Source of the DNA: Hippophae tibetana
Taxonomy: Eukaryota; Streptophyta; Magnoliopsida; Rosales; Elaeagnaceae
Length of the DNA stretch: 64,000 nucleotides
Direction: 5' to 3'
Assembly (NCBI GenBank): GCA_037013495.1
Contig: CM072812.1
Location: forward strand, 72,361,340 to 72,425,339
The notes beneath the pieces were generated by a model. It did no database searches and was not told where the DNA came from. It was given only the letters and a program-made list of their open reading frames with translations. The translations under genes and the position numbers were made by a program. This document shows positions 22,980-35,189 of this stretch, one piece after another; position 1 is the first letter of the stretch, and every line of letters starts with the position of its first letter.

Positions 22980-25900
22980 GTAAAGCATTTCATACTCGTA
23001 GTGATAACGAGGATTGGATTTTAGACTCTGGAGCTACGGATCATATGACATTTGACCCAAAAGATCTCTCCAATACAACTCAACCGAGACGGAGCCGTGT
23101 TGCCAATGCCAATGGGGTCACATATCCAGTTACAGGGGCTGGAACAGTGACTTTATCTCCTTCATTATCATTATCTAATACATTACTTGTACCTTCTCTT
23201 TCAAACAAATTAATGTTTGTAAGTCAAGTCACTTCAGATCTTAACTGTGTAGTATTGATGTATTCTACGTTTTGTCTCCTGCAGGATATTCTCACCAAGG
23301 AGATCATTGGGCGTGATACTAAGAGAGGAGGGTTATATTATGTGGATGATCTCAGTTCAGGAAGAGTCAATCACATGCAACACACAGTTAGTAACCAAGA
23401 ACGACAAATTTGGTTATGTCATCGTCGATTTGGGCATCCATCATTTGGGTATTTAAAGCATTTACTACCGAGTCTATTTTCAAATATTCCACACTTAGAT
23501 TTCAAATGTGATACTTGTATTTTAGCAAAGAGTCATAGGGCATCTTATCCTATGAGTAAGCATAAAAGTATGATTCCTTTTGCTTTAGTACATTCTGATG
23601 TTTGGGGACCTTCCCCGGTAACTACATCGTCGGGTCATCGTTGGTTTGTAATCTTTATTGATGATTGTACACGAATGACATGGTTTTACCTTCTTAAACA
23701 TAAAGATGAAGTATTTTCTACATTTCACTTGTTTCATACCATGATTCAGACACAATTTTCTACAAAACTTAAGATCCTTCGATCTGATAATGGGGGAGAG
23801 TATGTTAATCAACAATTTCGAACATACTTGGACAACCATGGTATTCTCCATGAAACCTCGTGTTCACAAACCCCACAACAAAATGGGACTGCAGAGAGGA
23901 AGAATAGACATATTTTAGAAACTGCTCGAGCCTTACTAATCAGTGCACATATGCCTAGTCGATACTGGAGTGATGCTATTACTACTGCTGTGTATCTACT
24001 GAATCGCATGCCCACAAAGACCTTACAATTTCAGACTCCATTAAAGGTATTATCCGATCACGTTCCCCTACCTACTATTTTGATGCTTCAGCCCCGCATA
24101 TTTGGATGTGTTGTTTTTGTCCATCTCCACAAAAATCAACGAACTAAGTTGGATCCATGTGCTGTCCGATGTGTATTCTTGGGGTATGGCATACAAAAAA
24201 AGGGTTACCGATGCTATGATCCAATTACTAAAAGAACCTATATTACCATGGATGTCACCTTCCTCAAATCAGAATGGTTTTTTCCATCACCGGCATCCAA
24301 TTGCAATCTTCAGGAGGAGAGTTATGGTGAAGAACGAAATTGGCTTGATGTTGAAATATTAAACACTAGTAATGATCCAACATACTCGGATCGTGCCAAT
24401 AATATGGAAGAGCCAGCATCTAGACCTGAGCTTGAACTTCAAAGAACTGAAGCTGAAGTAGTAATTGAATCTCCAGAAGATGAAGTGGTTGATGTACCCC
24501 TCCACTCTCTAGTACCCAATGATCCTTCTACTAAGAATACTCTTGAGGTAAGCTATCCTATCACACCTTTACAAACTAATACTATAGGTACATCTGTTGG
24601 TTATGTTTTACCTTTCAGACACAATCGAGGCAAACCTCCAAATCGATACTCACCAGAAAGAGAAGAACGACAATCCAAGTATCCAATAGCAAATTATGTA
24701 TCTACTCAAAGGTTATCAGAACCTATCAGGGCATTTGCACAAACACTATCCTCGTGTCAAATTCCAAGTAGCATTGAAGAAGCCTTATCTGATCTAAAAT
24801 GGGCTCAAGCTATAAAAGAGGAAGTTCAAGCATTACAGAAGAATAACACATGGGTATTAAGTGAGTTGCCTCAAGGGAGGAAGATGGTAGGATGCAAGTG
24901 GATTTTCTCCATTAAGTATAAAGCAGATGGGTTAGTTGATCGATACAAGGCGAGGCTTGTAGCAAAAGGATATACACAGAAACACGGGATAGATTATCAA
25001 GAAACCTTCTCACCTGTGGCTAAACTAAAAACCGTTAGAGTCTTGTTATCTCTTGCGGAAAATTTAGATTGGCCATTGCACCAACTTGACGTAAAAAATG
25101 CCTTCCTTCATGGTGATCTAGAAGAAGAGATTTACATGGATATCCCACCAGGATATACTGTTACATCAGGAAAAGAAACTGCTTGTAGATTACAACGAGC
25201 ATTGTATGGACTAAAACAATCACCTCGAGCATGGTTTGGTAGGTTGAGTTCAGCAATGAAGAAATATGGGTTCCAACAAAGCAACTCTGATCATACTCTT
25301 TTCCTAAAACATCGATTAGGGAAGATAACAGCCCTTATAGTCTATGTAGACGACATGATCATTACAGGGGATGATAAAGAAGAAATCTCTAAACTTCAAG
25401 AACAACTGTCAAATGAGTTTGAAATGAAGAATTTGGGAGGGCTCAAATACTTCTTAGGCATTGAGGTAACAAGATCAAAACAAGGAATATGTCTTTCCCA
25501 AAGGAAATATACTCTGGATCTACTGGCAGAGGCAGGACTACTAGACTGTAAACCTGTCGATATTCCAATGGTTCAAAATCATAAACTTGGAGAATATGTG
25601 GACCAAGTACCATCAGATAAACAGAGATATCAACGGTTAGTAGGTAAACTCATATATTTATCTCATACTCGACCTGATATTGCTTATGCTGTGAGTGTCG
25701 TGAGTCAGTTCATGCACTGCCCAAGTGAAGACCATATGGATGCGGTCATGCGAATACTTCGTTATTTAAAATCCTCCCCTGGGAAAGGACTTATGTTTTC
25801 AAGGAATGGTCAATTGGAAGTCGTTGGATACACTGATTCAGACTAGGCAGGGAATATCAAGTATAGGAAATCAACTGCTGGGTACTTTACTTTTGTGGGG

Positions 25901-26260
25901 GGTAATCTTGTTACATGGAGGAGCAAGAAGCAAAAGGTAGTTGCCTTATCTAGTGCTGAAGCTGAATTTCGAGGGATGGTCAAGGGAATATGTGAGCTCT
26001 TGTGGTTGAAAAAACTTCTAACTGAGATTGGTGTTGCCCCTAACTCTGAAATGAGCTTGTTTTGCGATAACAAAGCAGCCATTGTCATCTCTCACAATCC
26101 AGTTCAACATGATCGCACGAAGCACGTTGAAGTGGATCGAAACTTCATCAAACAGAATCTTGAAGAAAAGATTATTCAACTTCCATTCGTTAGATCAGAA
26201 GATCAATTGGCTGATATACTCACAAAATCTGTGTCTGCAAAGAACTTCTACAACTCACTT
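22980..26260 (+). pseudogene. Pol region of the young copia
   Basis: Domains in order: aspartic protease (WILDSGATDHMT near 23010), GAG-pre-integrase (about 23395-23550), integrase (about 23570-24010, with SDVWGP, FIDDCTR, RSDNGGEY and the HETSCSQTPQQNGTAERKNR motif), reverse transcriptase (about 24790-25560, with KWIFSIKYKADG, QLDVKNAFLHGDL, LIVYVDDMIITG) and RNase H (about 25740-26200, with SSAEAEFRGM and KHVEVDRNF). Length and order are those of a full copia polyprotein. Nearly whole. Confidence 0.9.
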
Positions 26261-26306
26261 GACAAGTTGGGCATAAGAGACATATATGCACCAACTTGAG
26301 GGGGAG

Positions 26307-26534
26307 TGTTGGTGTGTGCTGTGGTGCATGCTACAAACAGTGGCAGACACAAATGCTCAGTGGAGTAAAACATGGAGCAGACAATAAAATTAGTGGAGCC
26401 ATAAAACATGGATGTGCTGTAATTATGATTATTGTTTTTAATTCTCGTTTTTTCTTGTATACATATATCTGAACTCTTGTAAAGAAAGATTAGAACAGAG
26501 AAATATAGAAATACAGAAACTATTAACATTGACA
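26307..26534 (+). repeat. 3' LTR of the young copia
   Basis: 228 bp, preceded by the polypurine tract and followed by the TTTAT target duplication. It differs from the 5' LTR at three positions by eye. Confidence 0.93.
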
Positions 26535-26539
26535 TTTAT

Positions 26540-27560
26540 ATCTTTTGAATGTTGCATACCCAATTCGCCAAAAAGTTGTTTAAGCCACTTTAACTCACAC
26601 ACTGTTGTTGCCATTGATCTATACTCAGCCTTTGCAGACGATCTAGACACTATTTGTTGCTTCTTGGTCTTCAATGACACAAGAGAACAACCAACTAATA
26701 CGAACCATCATGTCAAGGAACGCTGTCTTAGTGGACAACTAGCCCAATCTGAGTCACACCACCCTTCTATACTTAGGTCACTATCATCACAAAGCAAAAT
26801 CCCTTGCCCCGAATTCTTCTTCAAATATCTCACGACCTTGAGAGTCGCCTCTCAATGATCCTCATGAAACTGTTGCATAAATTGGGACAAAATATGAACT
26901 GAATATGCTAGATCAGGTCTCGTCATAGACAAGTAAATAAATATCCCTACAAGTCGCTTATATGGCACCAGATTAGCAAAAAAATCACCCTTAGTAAGAG
27001 CCAAATTGTGATTTTGTTCCATAGGAAATGTCGTAGGCTTTGCGCTTAATAAACCTGTTTCAGAAATTATCTCGAGTGTGTATTTTCTTTGGCAAAGAAA
27101 ATTCTTTTGGAATTACGAGCTACCTCTAGCCCTAAGAAATATTTCAAAACTCCCAAATCCCTCACATGAAAGCACCTACTAAGATAATCTTTAAAATTTC
27201 TCAACATAACCTTATCATTCCCTACAATAATCAAGTCATCAACATAAACTAACACGTTGATCTGAGTTCTTCCCCTACAAAACCCCAATAACGAATAATC
27301 TAAATAGGATTGCACAAATCCATAACTCTTCAACGTTTTTGACAGTTTTGTAAACCAACATCGGGGAGCTTGTTTCAGACAATACAATGACTTTTTCAAC
27401 CTGTAAACCATGTTAGGATTTGTATTCTTGTAACCTAGAGGAACCTTCATATAAACCTCATTACTTAAGTCACTGTGAACGAAATCATTATACATCCATT
27501 TGATGTACCTCCTAATTTTTAACAACAACATTTGCAAGAAAAACATGAAACATCTGTGAG
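26540..27560 (-). pseudogene. Reverse transcriptase / RNase H fossil of the old copia
   Basis: On the minus strand the copia reverse transcriptase motifs GYKNTNPNMVYRLKKSLYCL, LVYVDDLIIVGND and LKYFLGLEV are readable near 27130-27440, followed by RNase H motifs (SSAKAEYRSMATTVCELKWL near 26590-26650). The rest of the RNase H domain lies at 20530-20770, beyond the young copia. Broken in several places. Confidence 0.8.
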
Positions 27561-27640
27561 CCATGATCTCTCGTAGAGGTTATAATACCATAAAAAAATG
27601 TGTTTGCTCTAGGATCTCTCTAAGCTATGATATCAAGACA

Positions 27641-27809
27641 AATTCTCTATCAATTTATGTTGTCATTTTCATTCATAATAATGAAATATATATATATTAC
27701 AAAATATTGAAGAGAGTTGATATCCTAAAAATCCTACTAAAAATATTTCTAAAAAGATATGTAAAATAAACTCCTATTTTAATCACAATAATATAAATAT
27801 CATAATATT
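27641..27809 (-). repeat. LTR (5' LTR) of the old copia fossil
   Basis: About 169 bp, homologous to 20240-20516 and next to a degenerate tRNA-binding-site-like sequence (complement of gctatgatatcaag, near 27625). Confidence 0.7.
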
Positions 27810-27810
27810 A

Positions 27811-30617
27811 TGTATGTATATATATAGCTTATATCTATTACTCTATCAAATATTAGTTTAAGTTTGTGCATAAAAACAGTTCATTATCCTACTCATATTA
27901 TATTTTTTATAGATATAATTGAACTTCCTTATATATGAATTCTCATTTTCAACCCCCCAAAAAATATATGTTTACATGTAAATGAAAATATATTTGTTAA
28001 CGTTATATGAAAATTAATATATAATTTTTTAATTGTGATAGTTTAAAAGTAAAATTATATTTAATTATTATTGAACCCACAAAATGAATATTTATCATTT
28101 CAATTAAAATTATTTCAATCTTAAAACTTGTTATTAATGTGATTATGCTTATTGTTTTAACAATTTTAAGTAATTATTAAATTAAAGTTGAAAGAAAAAT
28201 AATTTTTGTTGTCTTTTGCTAGTGTATCATCTTGAAACCATTATCCTTATAGCATACCTCGATATGCTGTATTTAATATTTTTATGTAATTGATATATCT
28301 TAATTTTGTGATTTTTAATTAAATTTTATTAGTTTTATAATTTAAAAATATAATTAATTAATTATTATAAATATATTTGTTTAATTTGATATATATAATA
28401 TATACGATAAATTTAACCCAAGAAATAAATAAATAAATATTATTTAAAATAATTAAAAATATGCAAATACTTGACTTAAATTAATAATATAAAATATAAA
28501 AATCAAATACCTGAGCACTATTTGCTGCTGTTTTTTCGAAGTAAAAAATATAATCAAATCTCAATTCTCGCACCCTAAAGAGCATGCTTATAGGGTCTGT
28601 GTATGTGCGCTTTAATGCTATGTTATTTATGATATTTAGAATTTAGAACTACGAGGATCGGCGAGGTTGAGAAAGATACAGACAAGGAAAGTCCAACATT
28701 TTTCAAATTTTATTTATAAAAAGCAGCAGGTTTCATATTCCTTTTTCTCTCGAACTCGTAAAGCAGAAAACCTATTGACCTTTATCTGAACTTGAGCCCT
28801 TTCACTTATTTCTTTTTTAAAAAAATAATATTATACAATTTAAATACATTATAATAATATTATACTATTTAAAATAATAGAAAACCTATTTACCTTTATC
28901 TGAACTTAGTCCTTTCACTTATTTCTTTTTTTTAAATAATATTATACTATTTAAAATAATATATCACTTTCAATTTGTTTATGTTAATAAAAATACCACA
29001 ATTATTTTTGTTATTATTAAAAAAAATTGTATAAATTTTAATTATATTTATACAAATAATTATACTTAATCTTAAACAAAATTATAATTAATAAATTATT
29101 TTTATAATAATAATAACATCATTCTTAAATTAATTATCAAAATAACCTCATTATCAAATTTTCATGGATAAATTAATATTCCAACCTTCCGTAAATTTCA
29201 TACTTTATTTTTTTAAATTTCAGTCAGCAACTAATTTTTAAATTGCTAATTGTATTATAAATTTTACTATAACACACTTTATTAAATTTTATTGAACTCA
29301 ATATTGCACCAAAAACTTTCATCCAAATTTCTATGAAATAACCAAATGAAAAAAACGTGCATATAAATTAACTACTTTTTTATCCAGAAAAATCCATATC
29401 TTATATTAATGACATCTTTAATTCTTCATTATTTAAAAAACAAAACATTCACCGTATAAATATCAAATACTTATATTTCTTTGATCACTTATAACCAACG
29501 GTGGGACCGGAAATATTTTTTATAAAAGATTAAATAGTACATATTTTAAAATATTAAATATTAGATATAATAACTATAAATTAGACATGACTTATTATAA
29601 CATAATAATATAAAGTTTATTTTAATATGTTAAACGTTAAAGAGTATATTAGTTAAAAATTTAAAAATTATTATAATTATAATTCATATTTATTTAAAGT
29701 ATAATTATAATTGATATTTTTAATATAAGATAAATTATTGTTATTCCTTTATTCTTAATTATATATCTTATAAAATATCTCATCTAATTAATATAATCGT
29801 AATTATTTTATGAATAAAAATATTATAATATAATAATAGTTAGCGAAAAGAATTTTTATAATAAAGAAAATTTTAAATTAAAATATAATGTGTTAAAAAA
29901 TATCATTTATATTAATTAGACTTATAATATTTTTAATACTCTACTTGTGTCTATCGTTTAAAATTTAAATAGTAATATTTTATAATTTTATAATCAAAAT
30001 AATTTACAAATTAAAAATAATAATTGTATATTAGAAAACTAGTTTTTACTAAAAATAAGATTAGTTATTTCTTAATATCTTCAAAAATATAAAAATAAAT
30101 TATATATGTTTTTTAAATATTATGATTTTATTTTTAAATTTTATTAAAAATAAAAAAAGAAGAAAATAATTTATATATAAATTAAACATTAATACTACTT
30201 AAAGTGTTATTTAACACAATAAAAACGAGATTTTTTTTAATTTAATGTTTTATATAATTTCAAGTTATGTGCCAGAATATGACTTATCGAGACCCTACAC
30301 TTTTAACGTATCATTACTCAAGGTAAACCAATAAAACTTGCTACCTTTTAATTGGAGGGAAATGGTTTAGTCTGTTAGGTACTTTTATTTTCGAAATTAA
30401 TGAAAATAAATAATTATAGTCTTGTAATTATACCATTAATAAGTTGATGATTACTTCTAATCCATTGAAATGGGACTAAATTTATGCTACAGTATTATTC
30501 GAAGTTCATAAATAAATAAACTAAAAATATTTAATTTAAAAAATATTAAGAATAAAATAATCATTTAAAAAATAAAAACGTAATTACGCACCAGTAAATT
30601 GATCACAACCTAATAAG
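27811..30617. other. AT-rich intergenic sequence
   Basis: No gene was recognised. A tandem duplication of about 115 bp is seen at 28766-28960: gaaaacctattgacctttat, ctgaacttgagccctttcac recurs at 28881. The rest is AT-rich low-complexity DNA with no clear element ends. Confidence 0.5.
28766..28960. repeat. Tandem duplication, period about 115 bp
   Basis: Two copies of gaaaacctatt-acctttat, ctgaactt-agtcctttcac, ttatttctttttt and an AT-rich tail (ataatattatactatttaaa). Confidence 0.75.
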
Positions 30618-30987
30618 TAGGGGTGTCCATGATCCGGTTCGGTCCGATTTTTCCTAAAAAAAATTAACCGGATCGGATCGTTCATATTTCTTGGACCAGA
30701 TCGGACCGTTTAAAACGGTTTTAAGAAATAAAAACCGGATCGGACTGTTTGACTTATAAAATCGTTCGGTCCGGTTTTATTCTCGATTTGGTTCGATTTT
30801 TTTATAATTTAATGAAAAATAATGTAAATTTTTTAATATATTATTAAATTGGTCCGGTCCGATTTGAACGGTTTAAAATTAATACAAACCGGATCGGATC
30901 GTTTGATTAGTAAAATCGTTCAGTTTAATTCGGTCCGGTCCGGTTTTACGATTTAGTCCGGTCTGATCCGATTTATGGACACCCCTA
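30618..30987. mobile_element. hAT-type MITE, 370 bp
   Basis: Terminal inverted repeats TAGGGGTGTCCAT / ATGGACACCCCTA (13 bp, perfect), flanked by the perfect 8-bp target duplication CTAATAAG (30610-30617 and 30988-30995), the size made by hAT transposases. The interior is non-coding, with many copies of CCGGATCGGATCG and CGGTCCGGTCCG-like motifs in both orientations, probably subterminal transposase binding sites. It is markedly more GC-rich than its surroundings. It needs a transposase supplied from elsewhere. Confidence 0.95.
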
Positions 30988-31759
30988 CTAATAAGTATAA
31001 TTTAGGTGGTCTGTAATAAGATAAATTATTTCTCATATATATTAAAAACTAGATGTTTAAATCACGTCAAAACTATTTCTTTAATAATTATATTCCTGTA
31101 AAAACATACACTGAAAATTAACCCAAGATCATCACGAGAATCCTATGAATACCAGCGCAGCATGCCGGCACATGCAATCACTAACGCTACTGAATTATTT
31201 TTTTGACTAATGGGGCTGGTTGGGCTCCTAGCTACTTTCTAATTTCTACTAGTAGGTCCCAACATTTTGACCGAGGAAAGACTATTTTGTCAGAAGGCTT
31301 TAATTGCTAATATATAGCCCTCTGCCATTTCACATTTGTGTGTTTTTTGATTTAAATTATTTTATAATAATTAAAATATATTAGGTTGATTTTTGTTTTT
31401 GTCAATATCAAAGAAGTGGTACGTCATCTTGTTATAATTTTGCAAACAACGTTTATTTTGAATTTGGATAACCACAGAGTGTAATTTCCTTTTTTCATCA
31501 TATACTTAAATTAATTTAAATAATTATGATAAAATAGGAGATTTATATGAAGTAAAAAGATAGATATATATTATAGGAGATTTATAGGGAGTGAAAAGAT
31601 AGATATATATTATAGGAGTGCTATGTTTACGGGCGTTCGTGAATGTACGAACATTGTCAATTTCTTATAATGGAAGTATATATAGGACAAAAGATATAAT
31701 TGATCTTAATAATATAAAATTGGATAAATTTTTGTTATTATTATCAATTTTTTAACATA

Positions 31760-33640
31760 AAATTAGGCAAGTTTTGTTGCTATTACTCGGATACAATGCC
31801 AAAAATTTGAAAAATAAAAATTATTTCGTATAAATTTTATACGATTTATAAAATAACTTACAAATATACGAAACACTTATAAAAAATAATAAATATACTT
31901 TTAAAGTTGATTTAAAGAGAGATTATGTGATTTTTAAATGATTAAACAAATTATTAAAAATGAAATTAATAACCTAAATATCCTATCACGACTGTTTTGA
32001 TTGAATATATAAACTATTGATATAAAAATAATGATAGATTCAATAAATATTTAAGCATTTAATATTTATCGTACATTAGAGAATTTATAGAATATATTAA
32101 TTAGTTAATTACGCTCGTTTAATATTAAGTACATTATTAAAAATATGAATTAAGATTGTTGATTCTTTCTTAAAGGTATGGAAATATCCTAAGGTATGGA
32201 TTTTTTTTTTGTTAATTAAACTTTAACTTGGCACGTTCAATCAGGGTAACAATTGAAATCTTAATTAAATTGTACTCATTTTTTAAGAAATTATTAAACC
32301 ATTTAATTTGACACCATAGGTTAATCCAAAAATTTGAACTTTCATCGAGGTGTCTAAGTTGGGTTTATGATTTAAGTATTTTGAATTAACTCACTACTAC
32401 AAAAATGGGTATTTAAGTCGATACGTAAAGTTGGTTCGATATAGAACCGACGCTATCCACGTAGCGTAGCGTCAGTTAACACCTAGAACCGACGCTATCC
32501 ACGTAGGATAGCGTCGGTTGACACCTGGAACCGACGCTATCCACGTAACATAGCGTCGGTTCGACACGTCAACCGACGCTACACACGTGGATAAATATTT
32601 TCTCTTCTTTCTTCCCAGACAGAAACTATTTTCAACGTTACAGAATTCTAAAAAATCGAAAACCTCCTCCTCCACTTCTCCTCCACTCTTTCTCATTTTC
32701 CGACCACCTACGACTACCATTTCCAACATCGGTTAGTGAGTTTTCTTCCTCTCTAACTAATCTTTTAGATCCTCTATTATTCATATTTTTTTCCTGTTAT
32801 TATGTGTTATTATTTATGTGTATAGATTGTTGTATTATATATGTAAGTTTGTATTATAACATAAGGAGAAGAATATGACAATCTTAAATAAAATAGAACA
32901 AAACCATGGTAATTTTTCTGTTATTAATTAATATTTTATTTTTCAAATATTTGTATTATTTGAACTGTTTGCTAAACTGATTTTGGTTTTTTTTCTGCTC
33001 GAATACAGGTTGAAAATGAATAAATTTTTTTTAAAAAAAAAGTAAAAGTCGGTTTTTAACTGACTTTAATGCTCCTTTTTGTAGTAGTGACTTTTAGATT
33101 TTTAAAACTATTATGAACGATATGCTGTTAATATATCTTCAACAATAATTCTTATAATGTTTTTTTTTGAAATAGAGTTCACTCTAATTATACAGTTAAT
33201 ATAGACTAAAAGATTTAAGTGTTATACTTTAAATCAGATTTAGATAATTTAAATCCTAAATCTAACTCTCTTATTTATTATGAAAAGTACTTCATCAATA
33301 TATTTTTCAATTATAAACTTTGGTTTAAATCTTGATGATGAAATAAAACTTAATTCATTTTATAAAAATGGTGTGACAATATTACTAATAACTCATACTA
33401 TTTATACCAAGATATGCATAGTTTAATAAATAATCAATAAATTAAACATATAGCGTATAAAATAACAATTAGAGATAATCTAAAAAGAATACATTTAAAT
33501 ATACTTTAACATAATTCTTTTAGAATTGTTTATGTTATGGAAAACCTCCAAAGAGAATTGTCATGCTATTTATTAAACCGAAACTAAAACTATTACATTA
33601 ACTAAATTTGTTCAGTTCTCAAATGAGATAAGAACTTTAA
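31760..33640 (-). mobile_element. LTR-like repeat (copy A of a gypsy-type family), interrupted by a CACTA element
   Basis: Reverse-complement similarity to 48755-49690 and direct similarity to the last 1.8 kb of the window. Shared stretches include gtgattttta-atgattaaac, cctatcacgactgttttg and tattaaactatgcata (in reverse). The family at 48755-49690 is followed by a primer-binding-site-like sequence, so this is inferred to be LTR sequence of a Ty3/gypsy element. It was hit at 32392 by the 698-bp CACTA element. Ends are approximate; no internal genes adjoin it. Confidence 0.6.
32392..33089. mobile_element. Non-autonomous CACTA element, 698 bp
   Basis: Ends CACTACTACAAAAA / TTTTTGTAGTAGTG form a 14-bp perfect terminal inverted repeat, flanked by the 3-bp target duplication ACT (32389-32391 and 33090-33092), both diagnostic of CACTA elements. 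Near the left end several AACCGACGCTA(TCCACGTA) units and their complements (AGCGTCGGTT) make a GC-rich subterminal block (about 32440-32580). The middle has a purine/pyrimidine-skewed stretch (about 32600-32760) and no transposase. An open frame on the minus strand across it has no recognisable domain. Confidence 0.95.
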
Positions 33641-34811
33641 ACTACTAAAAAAAGTTAAAGAAGGTTAAGAAATGTAAGAAATCAGCTAAAAGAGAGCTGA
33701 TTGGATATAATAAATTTTTTTTACAAAAGAAATAAGGTCATATTTATAGGGTGAGGAAAGGAAGATAAAATGGATTTTTCAACTTGGTGTTGAGGCACAC
33801 ACTTTTTTCACCTCGTGGCATACATAACATGCATACGGTTTGAGTACAATCCATTCTCTTCGTGCCACGATACACAATATTTTCACGGCGTAGCCTGTAT
33901 CATATCTAGGATCATTTGACTCTTTTCTTTGACCTCGTGCCATAGCTCACAATAATTTCATGTCGTACCACACTTAAAATAGCATCACTTTGGAACCCTA
34001 AATTCCTTGTATTTCTCTTTTTTCTTTTTCTAATTTTAAAATATATGTAATATTTTATAAACGTTTTCTTTTAATCTTTCAAGTTGTAATGGGTGTTTCA
34101 AGTATAATTCTTCAAGTTGAATTATTTTGATATAAGAAATACATGAAAAATAACAAAATATAAATGTGATTATGAAAAGATAGATTTTCATAAAATGATA
34201 GTAAAATAAGCAAATACAAATATATATAATCGTCAAACATATATAAAATCACGATATATTAAGTATTTATCACAACCCAAACCAGCATCTTGTTAGTCTC
34301 TTAGTATGAATGACAAAAAGCTAAAAACAAAAACTACAAATTAAATTACCCTAAGTCATTTGCATAGGTTGACATAGTTGCATTTAGTGTATGAAGTAAG
34401 TCTTTAAACCCTAAGTTACCTTAGTGGATGAGTTTAAGCCTCATAAGGGTTTTCAGATATGATACCTACAAACATCAAAAGTAAAAAAAATTGAAAATAA
34501 ATAAAAAAACAAATAACACATAAACAAATGAAAATTTAAAATAAAGTAAAAAGAATAAGAAAAACAAAACTTCTCATGCTTTAAAATTTATTTTAAGTTT
34601 ATAATTACGATCTATAGCACAAGTCATTTTAATATTCTAAATATTCATAATTTATTATAATAATTAGTGTGAAAATCACTTTTCATTTTCAAATAGAAAA
34701 TATATCAATATAAAATTTACCCAATCTCAGCATAAAGAATTTTAATTCGCATGGACTCTTTCTTTACAAGGCATACTTTTAGTAATACTGATCCTATTGG
34801 TTCAATCACTC
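33641..34811. other. AT-rich sequence without recognised genes
   Basis: Contains a GC-richer patch at about 33790-33960 with several cctcgtgccat/cgtggcat motifs, which resemble (in reverse) 43990-44110 and 53180-53290 in the gypsy region. It may therefore be the outer part of LTR copy A. No coding region was seen. Confidence 0.45.
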
Positions 34812-35189
34812 CACTACTACAATATGTGCTTTTGGTATCGAGTTTTTAGCCTCGGTTCTTTTAAAAATCGAAGCCATAGGTTTTTGGCCACAATTTGATA
34901 AAAACCGAGGCTATAGTGTATACATATAGCCTCAGTTTTTCAATAACCGTGGCTATAAGTTAAATTACAAAAAATATTTAAATATATATAAACAAATTTA
35001 TATAAGTATGATTATTAAATGAGTGTGATTATAATTAAAATAATAGAATTTTTAATATTAAAATACTGTATGTCATTCATTTAAAAAAAATACAAAAATT
35101 ACTTTACAATTTTTTTTATATTTTCTCTATTATTAATTTAATTCAATGTATTTTTATTTCTTATAATATATATATCAAGTTTAATGTAA

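Larger units (their letters stand above)
20773..26534 (+). mobile_element. Young Ty1/copia retrotransposon, structurally complete, 5762 bp
   Basis: Flanked by the 5-bp target duplication TTTAT (20768-20772 and 26535-26539). LTRs of 228 bp (20773-21000 and 26307-26534) start TGTTGG and end ACA; they differ at 3 sites by eye. A primer binding site TGGTATCAGAGC matching initiator Met-tRNA starts at 21014, and a polypurine tract (gagggggag) ends at 26306. Parts in copia order: gag (about 22.0-22.85 kb, with zinc knuckle), protease, integrase, reverse transcriptase, RNase H (to about 26.25 kb). At common plant substitution rates, 3 in 228 suggests roughly 0.5-1 million years. The coding region is nearly whole with about two or three breaks. 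Lineage within copia is not certain. Confidence 0.93.
20240..27810 (-). mobile_element. Old Ty1/copia retrotransposon fossil, internally deleted, split by a younger copia
   Basis: LTR copies lie at about 20240-20516 and 27641-27809. The left LTR is longer because it contains a roughly 66-bp internal duplication. A polypurine tract abuts the left LTR on the minus strand (complement of ccccccctcaag near 20520), and tRNA-binding-site-like sequence follows the right one. Only part of the reverse transcriptase (about 26880-27560) and the RNase H region (about 26540-26690 and 20530-20770) remain; gag, protease and integrase are missing. The RNase H region is interrupted by the young copia at 20773-26534. 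Clearly broken in many places and old, judging from divergent LTRs. Confidence 0.8.

Noticed and set aside
32472-32729. 85-codon minus-strand open frame
   Set aside because: Lies across the GC-rich subterminal repeats of the small CACTA element; the repeated RRY(V/P)TWIASV text simply translates the DNA repeats.
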